Origin: Cyanophora paradoxa
Lineage: Eukaryota; Glaucocystophyceae; Cyanophorales; Cyanophoraceae
Direction of reading: 5' to 3'
Assembly: GCA_004431415.1 (NCBI GenBank)
Contig: QPMI01000062.1
Span: forward strand, 372,001 to 436,000
Length of the DNA stretch: 64,000 bases
Below the pieces are notes generated by a model. That model had not been told where the DNA came from, did no database searches, and worked only from the letters and a program-made list of their open reading frames with translations. Made by a program: the position numbers and the translations under genes. Of this stretch, positions 1-11,137 are shown one piece after another; position 1 is the first letter of the stretch; the number at the start of each line of letters is the position of its first letter.

Positions 1-980
1 ACAGCCGCTGAGCTGCAGTGAGTGCCGCCGCGCGCGGCGGCCTCATCGGGGCGGCCTTCCAAGTTCAAACTCAGTGACTTGAAAGCCAATGTGCAAGTGA
101 TCATGATGATGATCATGATCACCTACCAGTACATCATGATCACGGAGTTAGTCTGCAGCCTGGCAGCTGGCGTGGCCTAAAGCTACTAGCTAGCCGCTGA
201 GCGCTATCGAGGCTATCGCTATCGATATATTTAGCTAACGAAGGCGCTACGTAATATACGACACTATGCACACTAAATAGCTGCCTATAGCTAGTCACGA
301 TAAACGACGTGACTGCTGAATAACTTAGAAATACGATGCCATGATGATCAGAACACTGAGCCATGCATACGCCAATGTGACATGTGTACACATGATGCAC
401 TAATCAGAACGTGGCCTAGATCAGGGGCAAAACGAAGAGAACAGATCAGCAAATTCAGAGGAGGGACATTAGCCACGCCGCTACTAGCCTAGTAGGCTAT
501 GGGGGACATTGATCATGACCAACGTTGGCGATGCGAGGCGAGCGGACTTCTGGTCCTAAAGCTTGGGATCTAAAGAAACGGGATCCTGATGATGGAAAAA
601 GAAACTCGAGATCAAAGTTCGTCACCGAAAACTGGACCGGAGGTTCGAATTCAGCGCTTTGATTCGGAAAGGGGCCGCAGCGGAAGATGGGTTGCGCTCG
701 AGAAATGCCGCTAAGGAGGCGGCTCGCGGTTGTACGGGGGTGCCGGGGACCCCGCCGCGGGCCCCGATCGCGACGTCGATGTCCTGGGAAGAGTGGCGGC
801 GCATCCGGAGGCGCCGGCGGCGCGAGGGAAGCGGCTCGAGGGGACTTCCTCCCGGGCCCAGGCGCCCTCCGGGGCGTGCCCGTGGGGGGCGGCGGGCCGG
901 GCTCCCGGCGCCGGCGCCGAGCTCGAGGGCGCGTGCGCTTGGCCATGCGAGCTCGAAGAGAAGGGCGGCAGGTGGAGCGC
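1..980. other. Noncoding left edge
   Basis: No convincing exon is seen. The stretch at about 98-145 is dense in overlapping TGATCA/CATGATCA palindromes. The open frames here are short or are arginine/proline-rich shadows of the GC-rich gene to the right. Confidence 0.5.
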
Positions 981-996
981 GCTCAGCTGCCACGCG

Positions 997-2389
997 TCAG
1001 CAGACGCCGGCGCCGCGCAAGGCGGGGGTACAGCGTGCGGGACGCACCGGGGGGTAGGGCAAGGCCCAGGCGCCAGGTGCGTCCGAGGCGGGCACGTGCG
1101 CGAAGATGTGGTAGGGGAACGGCAGAAGGGGCGCGGCGGGCAGGCCGGGGGCGGTCCGGAGGGGCGTCAGGGAGACGGGGTGCGCCCCGGGCCAGACGAT
1201 GCGGGGGTACTGGAGGGGCGGGGGCAGCCCCGGGAGGGCGAAGGCGGCGGGCTGGCGATTTGCGTGGGGCCCCGGCAGGCCGTGCGCCGCGGCCGGCTCG
1301 CGATCGCGCGGGGGCCCGGGCCCGGGACCGGGCGCCGGGCCCCTCTTCCGCCCCCGCTTCCGCTGCGCGGCCGCCGCCCCCGCCGGCTCGCCCGAGGCCG
1401 GCGCCCCGGGGCCGGCGGCTGGAGGCGCGCCGGCGGGGCAGCGGCCGCGGAGGGGCCGGGGCCATCGCCCGCCGAGGGGCCATCGCCCGCCGAGGGGCCA
1501 TCGGGGCGGCGCCACGGCTCCCCGTCGGCCCCGCCCTCCGCGCCCTCCCCGTCGCCCTCGGGCTCTCCGCCCGAGCCCTCGCCGGCCTCCGAGCCGCTCT
1601 CCCCCCCCTGCCCCGCCCCAGCGGCCCCCCGCCGGCTCCGCACGCTCCTCCCCCGCTTCTTGTTCGTGACTGCGCGCGCCGCCGCCCGGGGACGGGTCCC
1701 TTGGTCAGCGGAGGCCCCCGGGGCGAGGGCGAGGGCGAGCGGGGCGGGGGTGACGCTGCACGGACACTTGTGCCCCGGGTGCTGCGCTTCGAAGTCCTCC
1801 TTCATCGTCTCCGCCAGCGCCTTGAACCTGCCGCCCCGTGCCCCGCCGTGTCAGCCCCGGCCCCGCCCGGCGGCCTGCTGGCCGAAGATTTCTTTTGTTT
1901 CTTTTGGAGGGGCGGGGTGGCGGCGGCGGGAGGCCTAGAGTGCGAGGGCGAGGGGGGTGGGCGCGGCGGCACGCACTTGGCCCGCTCCCCGTCGGGAAGC
2001 TTCTTCCACTCCTGCCGGGGCGACCGCGCGCGCGCGCGCGTGTCTCAGCGCGCGCCCCTCCAATCCCCCAAAGAGAAATAAGGGATGAGGGAGGGAGGGA
2101 GGGGGGCGCTGCCGGCCGCGCTCCCGGCGCTCGAATCTCCATGGCCAGCCGGCGCACCTGGCCCAGCAGCCGCGAGATGTTCACGTTGGGCAAGTCCTGC
2201 CCCCGCACTCTTAGTCAGCCAGCCAGAATTCATCGCAAAACAACGGGCGAAGCTGACCGGGTTCTGGGCCGCCAGCTGTTTTCGATACTGCAGGAACCCG
2301 GTTAGCGGCCGAGAACTAGGCCTATAGCCAGGAGGGATCCAAGAAATAGACGGGAAAGCCGATATCGATGGAAGCCACAAGGGCGACAA
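997..2389 (-). CDS. HMG-box protein with acidic and proline-rich tail
   Basis: Four consecutive minus-strand exons join in phase into one HMG box. The first (about 2315-2242) encodes TGFLQYRKQLAAQNP. The next (about 2195-2158) gives DLPNVNISRLLGQ, then (about 2015-1985) EWKKLPDGERAK, then (from about 1830) FKALAETMKEDFEAQHPG. Donors are GTCAGC, GTGCGC and GTGCGT and acceptors end in CAG. HMG boxes bend DNA, and such proteins act in chromatin or transcription in the nucleus. After the box one frame is rich in Gly/Glu/Asp (about 1620-1500), like HMGB acidic tails. A proline-rich frame continues to about 997. The start is uncertain: the ATG at 2389 opens the same frame as the first box exon, but an upstream exon is possible. 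The 3' exon structure after about 1760 is also unresolved. The HMG call is firm; the gene limits are not. Confidence 0.7.
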
Positions 2390-3036
2390 CGGGTGCAGAG
2401 GTAAATAGATGCATGTAGCGACAAGAACTGCGACGCTGCAGGCATATATCCGGCCAAGAAATAGGGGTAATCTAAGCTATAAAGATCGGATGTATAGAGA
2501 AAGAAATGACGAGAGGAAGGGCAACAACATATTATGCAGAGGTATACGTAGCTATAGGTAGGTGGATGGCGACGAATGAAATGGAAGGAGCCGGGAATGG
2601 GCGTTGGGGGCAACCCTATTTTCGGGTTCGTTTCTCGCGATCGCGAGTGCTATGTGCGCAAATGGGAGTGATGCGGTATCGGGAGTTAAGAGTCCTATGA
2701 GCGGGCTCGCGACTCGCTAGCTATAGGTGTTGCTTGGTGTCGGCCATGCCTTCTGGCGAACGCCTGTAGCTAGAACTAGAGCTAGAGGTACACGTAGTTG
2801 TACACGTAGAACTAACGCGCGAGAGAGGGTCCTTGTGTGGAGTGGAAACTTAGATCAGTCGACGCATAATTAGTTGATGTTCAGCTGCTATTGGATGCAC
2901 ATGTGTGAGGAGAAATTGAAGGGCGCACAACATTGCTGAAAAGCATCTGAGGCGCAGGAAGGAAGTAAGTTAGGGCGAATGAGCGCAGGGCTTGACGCGC
3001 TGCACGCACGAAAGCGTTACATCTGCCGAGAAGAGG
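2390..3036. other. Intergenic, no gene seen
   Basis: GC content falls well below the flanking genes. Short open frames lack the codon bias and splice signals of the neighbours. Palindromic CTAGCTA/CTAGAGCTAGAG words occur near 2715-2800. Confidence 0.45.
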
Positions 3037-3248
3037 TCAAGTGAGTCGGACGAGATCTGCAGTTGAGATGGAAGGCGGAAAGGGCGCGCACGGTCTGCGG
3101 AGGCGGCCGCGGGAGAGGCCGCCCACGACGCCGCTCCTGCCGGCGTACACGCGCAGGGTCTCCACCTTCAGTTCCGAGAGGGCCGCGGGGAGAGGCGGCG
3201 CCGCGCTCGGCGGCGGCGGCGGCGAGGCAGGCGGCGGCCACGCGGCCG

Positions 3249-4241
3249 TCACCCGCGGCGGGCTCCTCGTGATCGCCCGGGGCTCTCTGGCCGGCGCCCG
3301 TCCGCGATGGGCGGAGGCGGTGGATCGGGATGCGGGGACGGGGACGCGGGGGCGGCCTCCCGCCGGGCCTCCGCTTCCTCGAGCTCCACCGCCGCCTCGA
3401 GGCCGCTGGGCGCGGCCTCGCGGTCGGAGGTCGCCGCAGCGTCGGGCGCGTCGCCGGCCGTGCAGCCGCTGAGCACCGAGAGGGCGATGCTGGGGCGGGC
3501 GGGGCCGCAGCCTCCGCCTCCGGCGGCGGCCTCGCCGAGCTGCGTGCTGACCCGCGCGCTCGACGTCGAGCTGTGCGAGCCGCGCCGCGAGCCCTTCAGC
3601 AGCCGCTCCCGGTTGATGTGCGCCGCCAGCCGCGCCGCCGCCGCCTCCACCTCCCGCCCGTACGGGCCCTCCCCCGCCGCCGGCGCCTCTGCCCCGCCAG
3701 GCGCCGCCCGCGGGAGCCGGCCCACCTCGGTCTCGTGGGGCGAGCTGCCCCCGGACGCCCATACGGGCGGGGCCCGGGCGCGGGAGAGGCCGCAGGCTCT
3801 CGCCCGGGGGAGGCCGACGGGGCCCCCGAGGTTGGAGGCGGCGGCCCAGCTGCTGACGTTGCTGTAGAAGGAGGGGGCGCCCCACGCGCCGCCGGGCAGC
3901 TGCAGCTCCGGCCCCCGCGGCGCGCTGCCCGGGCCGCCGGAGACGGGCGCGCCCGGGTCGACGCCGCCCCAGAACTCCTCACCGAGCCCGAAGCCGGGCA
4001 GCGGGTGGGCGTACAGCGGGTGCGTCCCGTCGACGAGCTTCAGCCAGTCCTCATCGGTGAGCGCCGCCGTATCGGGAGGGGGCCCTCCAGCTCCGCCTAA
4101 CCGCCCCGCGTCGCGCGACGAACCCGATCCTGCCGCGCGTACGTCGGATTGTGCAGCGTAGCCGCGGGACGGACAAACGGCGAGATAAAGACCGCGTACC
4201 TCGTGCATCCATTGCTCGGAATCCCGGAAATCTACGACCAT
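3249..4241 (-). CDS. Hypothetical protein, low-complexity C-terminal half
   Basis: An open minus frame with strong G/C third-position bias. I take the ATG at 4241 (MVVDFRDSEQWMHE), followed by a likely intron from GTACGC to the acceptor GATGAG just before GACTGG near 4050. A CTCAC branch-like motif sits next to that acceptor. Splicing joins WMHE to DWLKLVDGTHPLYAHPLPGF. Without splicing the frame also stays open. The middle part is rich in Gly, Pro, Ser and Ala with a helical stretch (about 3660-3590, AAARLAAHINRERLLKG), and the C-terminal part is Glu/Ala-rich. The frame stops at 3249. Alternatively splicing near 3250 could extend it to about 3037 (a frame ending in DLVRLT). No family is recognised. 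It is the middle of three minus-strand genes. Confidence 0.5.
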   Translation of the reverse strand: MVVDFRDSEQWMHEVRGLYLAVCPSRGYAAQSDVRAAGSGSSRDAGRLGGAGGPPPDTAALTDEDWLKLVDGTHPLYAHPLPGFGLGEEFWGGVDPGAPVSGGPGSAPRGPELQLPGGAWGAPSFYSNVSSWAAASNLGGPVGLPRARACGLSRARAPPVWASGGSSPHETEVGRLPRAAPGGAEAPAAGEGPYGREVEAAAARLAAHINRERLLKGSRRGSHSSTSSARVSTQLGEAAAGGGGCGPARPSIALSVLSGCTAGDAPDAAATSDREAAPSGLEAAVELEEAEARREAAPASPSPHPDPPPPPIADGRRPESPGRSRGARRG

Positions 4242-5865
4242 CCGACTAGGCGCATTGCGGCAAGCTCCACGTGCACTCCCGTACGCGCACGGCCAGCTGA
4301 GCAGCACATGTAACACATAACTCGAACGCTCGAGGTGCGAGAGGCTCGGATGCGGCGTCTCAAGCCTGGCAAGGCAGCATTCGCCGACTTCCGACCCGGC
4401 CGGCTTCTACTTAGCTTTCTCAAACTTCGGAATTCGAATGCTGTTGGAATTCGCCGTCGCGGCTCTCTACTACGACTCCGGCCTAGGCTAGGCAAGGCGA
4501 AATGCGCAGGCGCTCGTGCGTGGGCGCCGTGGGGCAGCCGCTCGCTGCTGGCGCGGTATATGCATGCAAATTTCAATTTGCGCGTGTACCCCCCCGCGAG
4601 CTGCAAGCTGAACAGGACTCGCGTTCGGAAGAAGCAACGAAGTCCGCGATCGCGATCGCGCGAGCGGACGGCGGACGCGCAACTTCAGCAGCGAAAAAAA
4701 GTTCAAAAAACGCACTTGAATAAGCGCCGTGAGGGCCCGTGACCTGTGTTCATGAATCCAGTCCATTGCAATTGTAGCTATAGAATCTTTGAAGTCCTAT
4801 TTGCCGAGGATATCGCGATCGATTGTGCAGACGATGGCGCCGGCGCGGCGCCGGCGGCCCGGCGCGCGCCGGGCGCGGAATCGCCGCGGATCGGATATCG
4901 ATCGATCGATATCGCGCAGCGACGCGCATGCCAGTGATGTTAACCTTACCAGTAATATTCTGTAATATACATTATAATAATGCATTATAATAATATTATT
5001 GTAATAGTGCCACTTTCCGGGGTTACCGGTAAGGTGTATTACAGGTTGGAAAGACCCCCTTAGTTCACGAGCAGCAGCGCTCTGCGACGTACCTACACGT
5101 CATTTAACAACATATAAGCTATATTTGACAGGTCTGATGACCAGGAAGCTCTTTAACAGCCCCGTTCGACCTTGCTTGATGGGGTACCCCTGTTGCTTGC
5201 CTCAAAAGGCCTCTTGAACCATGTTAGCAATAAGCTTAAAGTCACATCTTGCATGTTTCACGTGATAAGAGAGTGTTTCGGACAGATTAGCATCAAGAAT
5301 AAGCAGCGCAGGGCTGCGGGAATGGGGTTTCTATGAGGTATTACAGGTAATATAGTATAATATTAGTAAGGTTTATTATAATACCATTAAACATTACCGG
5401 TAATAGTGCATTTTTGGGATTAATTAGTAATAACATCACTGGCGCATGCGCACAGTAACGCGGCGCACTGCGGCCCATGGCCAGTCTGCGGCGCATGCGC
5501 AGTGCGCACATGCTTGGGTAAAAAGTTGGGTTTCGGCCCCCCAACTTTCGGGCCAACTTTCGCAGTCTTTCGGCCACAATTGTAATTTGTAAGGCCCACA
5601 ACTTCAATTTCATTCAAGATTCGGGAGCTTTCGGTGCAAGCTGCTAGCTACTGTAGTAGCTTTCAAGTTTAGCCTTCAGCCGCGTAGTAGCATAGTATGG
5701 CGGGCCTACTAGCGGCTAGGGCCCAGGGGGACCGATCTTCCACGTGCACTGTACATGTGAAGCTGCAGGCTGCAGCTGGCTACGTTACGTCGACGTCCGT
5801 CATCGCCGATCGCGATGATCGATCCGTGCATCGCGCGCCATGTCCATGTCTTACGACTCGGCGAA
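4242..5865. other. Long intergenic stretch with palindromes
   Basis: No exon is supported. Nested self-complementary words occur at 4820-4920 (GCGCCGGCGCGGCGCC, GATCGATCGATATC and relatives). An AT-rich patch with repeated words follows (annotated separately), then GATC/CGATCG-rich sequence downstream of the EHD gene end. Confidence 0.45.
4937..5430. repeat. AT-rich repeat-like element (possible MITE or other mobile remnant)
   Basis: The sequence is strongly AT-rich inside a very GC-rich genome. Similar words occur at both ends. GTAATAGTGC occurs near 5002 and again near 5400. TATTACAGG occurs near 5038 and 5339. TTACCGGTAA-like words occur near 5023 and 5393. The outer ends TTACCAGTAATATTCTG (left) and the reverse complement of the right end (TTACCGGTAATGTTT) are alike. 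That suggests imperfect terminal inverted repeats of an approximately 0.5 kb non-autonomous element. No transposase frame and no clear target duplication were found. Confidence 0.35.
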
Positions 5866-8846
5866 TCATTGCTGCCCCCACTGGGCTTGCCAGCCGGAGG
5901 GGGCGGGGTAGGCGCCCCCGTTGGGCGGCGCGGGGGACGTCGAGGGCGCGGCGGGGGCCATGGGGAAGAAGCTCGCCGGCACCGCCGCCGCCTGCGCGCC
6001 CCGGAGGAGTCGGGGCGCCTGGGGGCGCCCTGGGGGAGGCGAGGGGGTGGCGCGCACCTGCTGCGGGGCGGGGGCGGCCTGCGGGGGGGCGCCCTGCATG
6101 GCCTGCATGGCCTGCATCTGCTGCATCTGCTGCATCATCATCTGCATCTGCTGGAACTGCGGCGCCGGCGGCAGCAACGTATCAGCGGCGCGCGGCGGTG
6201 GGGGAGGGGGTGGGGAGAGGGACCTGTGCCATCATCTGCTGGTATGCCGCCGGGTCCGGTGCTCCAGCCGCGGGGGCGGCGGGGGCGGCGGGGGCGGCTC
6301 GGGCCGGGGCGGGAGCCGGGGCGGGTGCGGCGTTGCGGGCGGGGAGGGGCGGTGCGGGGGCGGCGGGGGGACGGGGGCGGAGAAGGAGGGCTGGGCAGAG
6401 ACGGGGGCGCTGGGGCCCTCGGAGCGCGGCGAGTCCTGTCCCCCCCCCCTCAGCTGGAGGCGGGGGGCGGGGCGGGGCGGGGGCGGGGGCGGGACGGACG
6501 GGCTCGTTGTCGAGGCCGGGGAGGGGCGGGAGGGGCGTGTGCAGCGAGGAGAAGGCGTCCGCCTCGAGGCCCGTGAAGCGCCGGCACAGGTTCGGCAGGT
6601 CCACGTTCAGCGACTGCCGCCACAGCCGCCCCGTCGCCCGTCGGCTCCTCGCCTCGGCGCCGAGCGGGGCGGGGCGCGGCGGGGCGGGGCGGTCGCACGG
6701 AGTCGAGCAGCTCCATGAGCTGCGGGGCGGGTGAGAGGGGGGGGGGGCGGCGGGGCGGGGGAGGGGGCGGGGGCCGGGCGGGCCTTCTTGTCGAGCTTGG
6801 GGAACTGCTTCTTGAGGTCGAAGAGGGCGAGCTTCTCCTTGAAGCGGTCGATGTGCGGGAAGTCCCCCTGCCGCCCCGTGAGCGGGAGTGGCGTGGACCT
6901 TGATCGACGAGCGCGGGGGCGCACCGGGGGGATCTGGGTGGCGACGTGGATCTTCATGAAGTGCTGGTCGAGGTGCGCCAGCATCTCCGCCTGGGCGCTC
7001 TTCTTCCCGAACAGCGCCGGCATCTGCTCGCCCCCCCGCCCCCCCCGCCCCGCTCAGCCCAGGCCGCCCCCGCTCCACCCTCGCCCCGCTCGCCTGCTTG
7101 CGGAGGTAGTGGATCTGCCGGTGGGCGGGGCGCCCGGGCCTCAGCGCCGCGTGCGGGGGCGGGTGCGGGGCGGGCGGACGATGTAGGCGTGGAGGCGAGC
7201 GAGGCGGGCGCGCTTGACCATCTCGTTCGTCTTCCGCACCGCCGCCATCTTCTGCGGCGGGGGTCGGGCCGGCGCGCGCGCCCGAGGCACCCCCGGCCCC
7301 TCTTCGGGCAGGCCCTGTCCCTCTGGGAGCTCTCTGGCGGGGCGGGTCGGGGGCGGGGCGGGGCGGGGCGGACGGGGAGGGACTGGAGGTCGCGCATGAG
7401 GTCGGCGTGCTCGCGGCGGAAGAGCTCCGCAAGCTCGGGGTTCCGGCACGGCTGCTCCCAGAACGACCCCATGTACACCCGCATCACCTGCCGCCGCTCT
7501 CAGGAGGCGGCGGGTGGGGTTGGCGGGGTGGGGGGTGGGGGGGGAGGGGGGGCGCCTCTGGGGTCCTGACGACCTTGCCAAGGGCCCACATCATCGCCCC
7601 GTAAACCCGCATCAGCTGCTGCGTCGAGACCTGCCGCCCGCCGCGCGGCGCGCGTCGCTCGCCCGGGGCGCCCTGAAGAGCCTGGGCGGGGGGCCGGGCG
7701 CGGACCTGGTCGGCCTTGTTGAGGACGACGCGGATCTTGTCATCGTTGCCCTTCAGCGCCTCGATCGCCCGCTTGAACTCTGCCCCGCCGCCGCTGAGGC
7801 GTCCGGCCGGGCCGGCGGCCGGCGGTGGCGCCGGCGCGGGGCCGGACCGTCGGAGATGTCGAGCTTGTAGGCGTCGAAGAGGAGGAGGATAAGGTCCGCC
7901 TTCTCCGCGAACCACTCGATCACCTGGCAGAAGTCGTACCCCCGGTCCAGCCGCTGCTTCTCCCCCGCCAGCACGCCCGGCGAGTCGATGAGCTGCGGGG
8001 GACGCCGGTCGGCGCGAGGAGATGGTCGCACGGCGCGGGGCGGCGCGGGGCGGGCGGCGCACGGTGATGGACTTGAGGAGGGGCGCCGGCAGCTCGCTGC
8101 TCTCCATCCGCTGCAGGAACGAGGTTCCGAACTTCTGCAGGCCCCTGCCCGCACCCGCTCGCCGGGCCCGCGGCGCTCCCGCCGCGCGCGGGAGCACCGG
8201 AAGGGCCGGTCGGTCTGCACGGAGAGCGCCGCGCCGGGCGTGCGCCGCTCCTCGTTCCCGTGCATGATTGCCATGAACCGGTCGGTCGTCGGCTCAGGCC
8301 CGATGTGCTGCGCGATTGTCAGCTGCGCCGCGAGCCTCGCATGCCCGCAGTGGCGCCAGCTCGTCTAATGTTTATGAGAACGGAGAGGCGCCCACGAACC
8401 GCCCTGCGAGCAGAAAAGCGACAGTTCAGCGACAGGACGAGGAGGGGACAGGCCTGGCTCGGCAAGCGCACCCCGGGAAGTCGCGGCCGAGAAGGTGCTT
8501 GACAAACGTGGTCTTCCCCGTGCTGTACCTGGAGGGCGGGCCTCAGGCGTGCGCCGAGGAAGCGAGCGAGCTTCCGCGCACTGTCCGATGAGCAGGACGA
8601 GGGGCTTGGCCTCGATGTCCGCATCTGTCAAAGTTTGGCTGGAATGCGCAGCGTCAGAGCATGCGAGCACATGCGCGTGGGGAAGGGCGCACCTGTAAAA
8701 GTCGCCGTAGCTTGTGGAATGCGCGGCTCAGATCAAGCGGGCATCGACGTGTGCCGGCAAGCGCACCGGTAAGCAGTTTCAAGCGGCTTGATCTTCTCCG
8801 CGTATGTCTTCTTGAGGCCTGCAATAACTGGATCCACCGGGTCCAT
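5866..8846 (-). CDS. EHD-type dynamin-like ATPase lacking the C-terminal EH domain
   Basis: Membrane-remodelling ATPase of the EHD family (endocytic recycling and tubulation). The ATG at 8846 opens [20 protein letters not shown]. An 18-nt microexon at 8693-8710 supplies YGDFYS and restores the family pattern before [15 protein letters not shown]. Seen in order: P-loop [41 protein letters not shown] (DxxG); [28 protein letters not shown] (NKxD); [32 protein letters not shown]; the helical region [35 protein letters not shown]; and [13 protein letters not shown]. Several introns start with GC rather than GT (after RTPE, LRKQ and LDKK). Canonical EHDs end in a calcium-binding EH domain. This one ends in a Pro-rich stretch and a Gln/Met-rich tail ([15 protein letters not shown]) and stops at 5866. 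Head-to-head with the VAT1-like gene. Confidence 0.92.
8693..8710 (-). other. 18-nt microexon of the EHD gene
   Basis: The sequence CTACGGCGACTTTTACAG (minus strand) is flanked by acceptor ...CCACAAG and donor GTGCGCCC. It joins in phase the upstream codon start CG and the downstream exon at 8638 (C CAA ACT TTG). The resulting [20 protein letters not shown] matches the EHD family consensus at this place. Skipping the microexon also keeps frame but loses the conserved aromatic segment. Confidence 0.75.
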
Positions 8847-9098
8847 GTCTACTTGGCGCTGATACGCGCCAGCCAGCGGCGTCGGCGTTCCCAGCGTGGT
8901 GTTTCGAATGACTCGCGCTTGAGGCGCGCCGGACGGCTGGAGCGGCTCGCTGTGCTGCTTCGAAATCGCTCAAGAGCGTTGTTTCTTGGCTGGCGGCTCT
9001 GCCGCTGCGAGCTGTGGCGCAGCCGGTGCTCGAAGGGGGGGTAGTGTGCGATTCGAGCGCTCTGGCCCGCTTCTGAAGCGGCCCGCCTGTCCTTCGAC
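8847..9098. promoter_or_regulatory. Divergent promoter region, EHD / VAT1-like
   Basis: The 252 bp between opposing start codons must hold both promoters. No obvious TATA element is seen. Confidence 0.4.
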
Positions 9099-10970
9099 AT
9101 GAGCTCTTGCGCGCGCCGGGTATGGAGGATCGCCAGTCGATCGCTGGATAGCCTGCGCTGCGAGCCGGACGTCCTGCAGCCTCCGCCGGCGGGGCACGCG
9201 CGCATTGCGGTGCGCGCCATCGGCCTGAACTTCGGTGCATACGTCGAGCCAGCAGTTGTTCCACGATCAGGCTAACGCGCTCCCTTGCGCAGCCGACATC
9301 TTCGCTTGCCTCGGCCTGTACGCGGCGACGCCCAAGGGCGAGTTTACGCCGGGCCTGGAGTTCGCGGGCGTTGTCGATGAGATCGGGCCGGCTTCAGCGG
9401 AGGGCAGTGCGGGGCTCGCCGGCGCCGACGACGCGCCGCTGCGGCCGGGGGACCGCGTGATGGGTGAGCTCGGCCTGGCCTGGGCCGCCCGCTGCCGACG
9501 TCGACTCGCGCACGCGCCCCGCGCGCGCAGGCCTGACGCGCTTCGGGGGCTACGCGACGCACATCAACGCGGACGTGCGGTACCTGCGGCGCATCCCGGA
9601 GGCCTGGTCGTTCGCGGAGGCCCGCCCGCCCCCGCGGGGCCGCGAGGGCCGCGCCGGCCTCCGACGCGCCCTGCAGGGCGCGGCCTTCCTCGCGCAGGCG
9701 CTGACCGCGTGGTACGCCCTCGTCGAGCTCGGCGGCCTCAAGGTGACGCCCAAGGGCGCCCAGCGGCCCGCATGGCGGCCCCCGCAGGCGCGCCGCCCGC
9801 CCCGCCGCCCAGCGCGCCGGCCGCCCCGCGGCGGCTTGACGGGCGCGCGCGCAGACGGTGCTGGTGCAGTCGGCGGCCGGGGCGTCGGCCTTCTCGCCCT
9901 CGAGATCCTCAAGAAGGCGCGCCGGGCGCGGGGGCCCGTGCCCCGGCCGCCCTGCGCCGGTGACGGGGGCGGGGCGCAGACGGGGGCGGCGCGGGCCGTG
10001 GCGGCCATCGGGAGCGCGTCCAAGGCGCCCCTCCTCAAGCAGCGCTTCGGCCTCCCCGACGTGCGCGGCCGCTCCCCCGCCGGCCGGCCGGCGGCGGCCG
10101 AGCGCGCGGGGCGGGCGGGCGCAGGCGCAGATCATCGTGCGGGACCGCAAGCGCTTCGCCGAGCAGATCGACGAGGCCCTGTGCGCCGCCCCGCCCCCCG
10201 GCACCTCAAGGGCCCGGCCTCGCGGTGAGCGGGCGTCGCGGGGGGCCGGCGCAGCTTCTCGATGGGGCTCCCCTCGAGCGGCCTCGACCTCGTGCTCGAC
10301 TCCGTGGGGGGCGACTTCTTCGCGCCGGCCTTCGACCGCCTCGCGCGCGGCGGCCGCGCGGTCGTCTTCGGCGCCGCCGACTTCATGACCAGCGGCGCGC
10401 CCCGCCCCGGCCCCCTCCCCGCGCCCCGCGCCGGGTACACTGATGAACGGGAGGGAGGCAGGCTCGCGCCCGAACTGGCTCTGGATCGCGTGGCAGTACC
10501 TGCGGCGGCCCAAGATCGACCCCTTCCAGATGATCTCCGACAACAAGGCGGTGCGCCCTCCCGTACCCCCACCCACCCCCACCCCCACCACTCACCCGGC
10601 TCGCCCTCCGATCCCCCCGCAGGTGATGGCGTTCAACCTGATCTTCCTGTGGGACAAGGTGGACGAGATCGGGGCGATGCTGGGAGACATCCTCGCCCTC
10701 GGCGGCTGGTCCGAGACGTGCGCGCCCCGCCCCGCCCCTCCCGCCCCTCCGCCCCCTCCCGGCCTGAGGCCGCGCAGGCCGCCCCTCGTGGGCGCCACCT
10801 TCGCCTTCGAGCGGACCGTCGATGCGATGCGGGCCCTCCAGGCGCGGCCCCGGCCCCGCGCGAGGCGGCCCCGCCGCCGCCGCGCCCGGCGCCCGGCGCC
10901 CCTGACCCGCCCGCAGAGCGGATCGACCGTCGGCAAGGTCGTCGTCGAGGTGCCCGAGGGGCGCTTGTGA
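9099..10970 (+). CDS. VAT1-like medium-chain dehydrogenase/reductase (quinone oxidoreductase type)
   Basis: NAD(P)H-dependent oxidoreductase of the MDR superfamily, zinc-free type. The ATG at 9099 gives MSSCARRVWRIASRSLDSL, and IAVRAIGLNF splices at 9234/9293 to ADIFACLGLY. Then come TPGLEFAGVVDEIG, LRPGDRVMG, FGGYATHINA, and FLAQALTAWYALVELGGLK (hinge to the Rossmann domain). The cofactor-binding exon starts at 9855 (TVLVQSAAG). Later exons give DLVLDSVGGDFFAPAFDRLARGG, WQYLRRPKIDPFQMISDNKA, VMAFNLIFLWDKVDEIGAML and the end VGKVVVEVPEGRL at 10970. The arrangement with NLIFLWDKVDE near the end is that of synaptic vesicle protein VAT1 and its algal relatives. One base is missing in the G run at 9879-9882, so the nucleotide-binding exon loses frame (see findings). 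Tail-to-tail with the next gene, 167 bp apart. Confidence 0.88.
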
Positions 10971-11137
10971 GCCCCGCCCCGCCCCCGCGCTCGACTGTGG
11001 GCGCGGTGTGTACATAGCGAAACGCAAAGTATAGCACGACGGGGGCCGGGCGGCCTGGCCACTGGGGCCGGGGTTCGAAAGGGGTCCGCGGGGGCCGCTC
11101 CTCACCGCTCGCGGACTGCGCGCGCGAGCGGCGCGCG

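Noticed and set aside
687-2081. A 464-codon plus-strand open frame
   Set aside because: Arg/Gly/Ala/Pro-only composition typical of the antisense of GC-rich coding DNA; the minus strand carries a splice-consistent HMG box.
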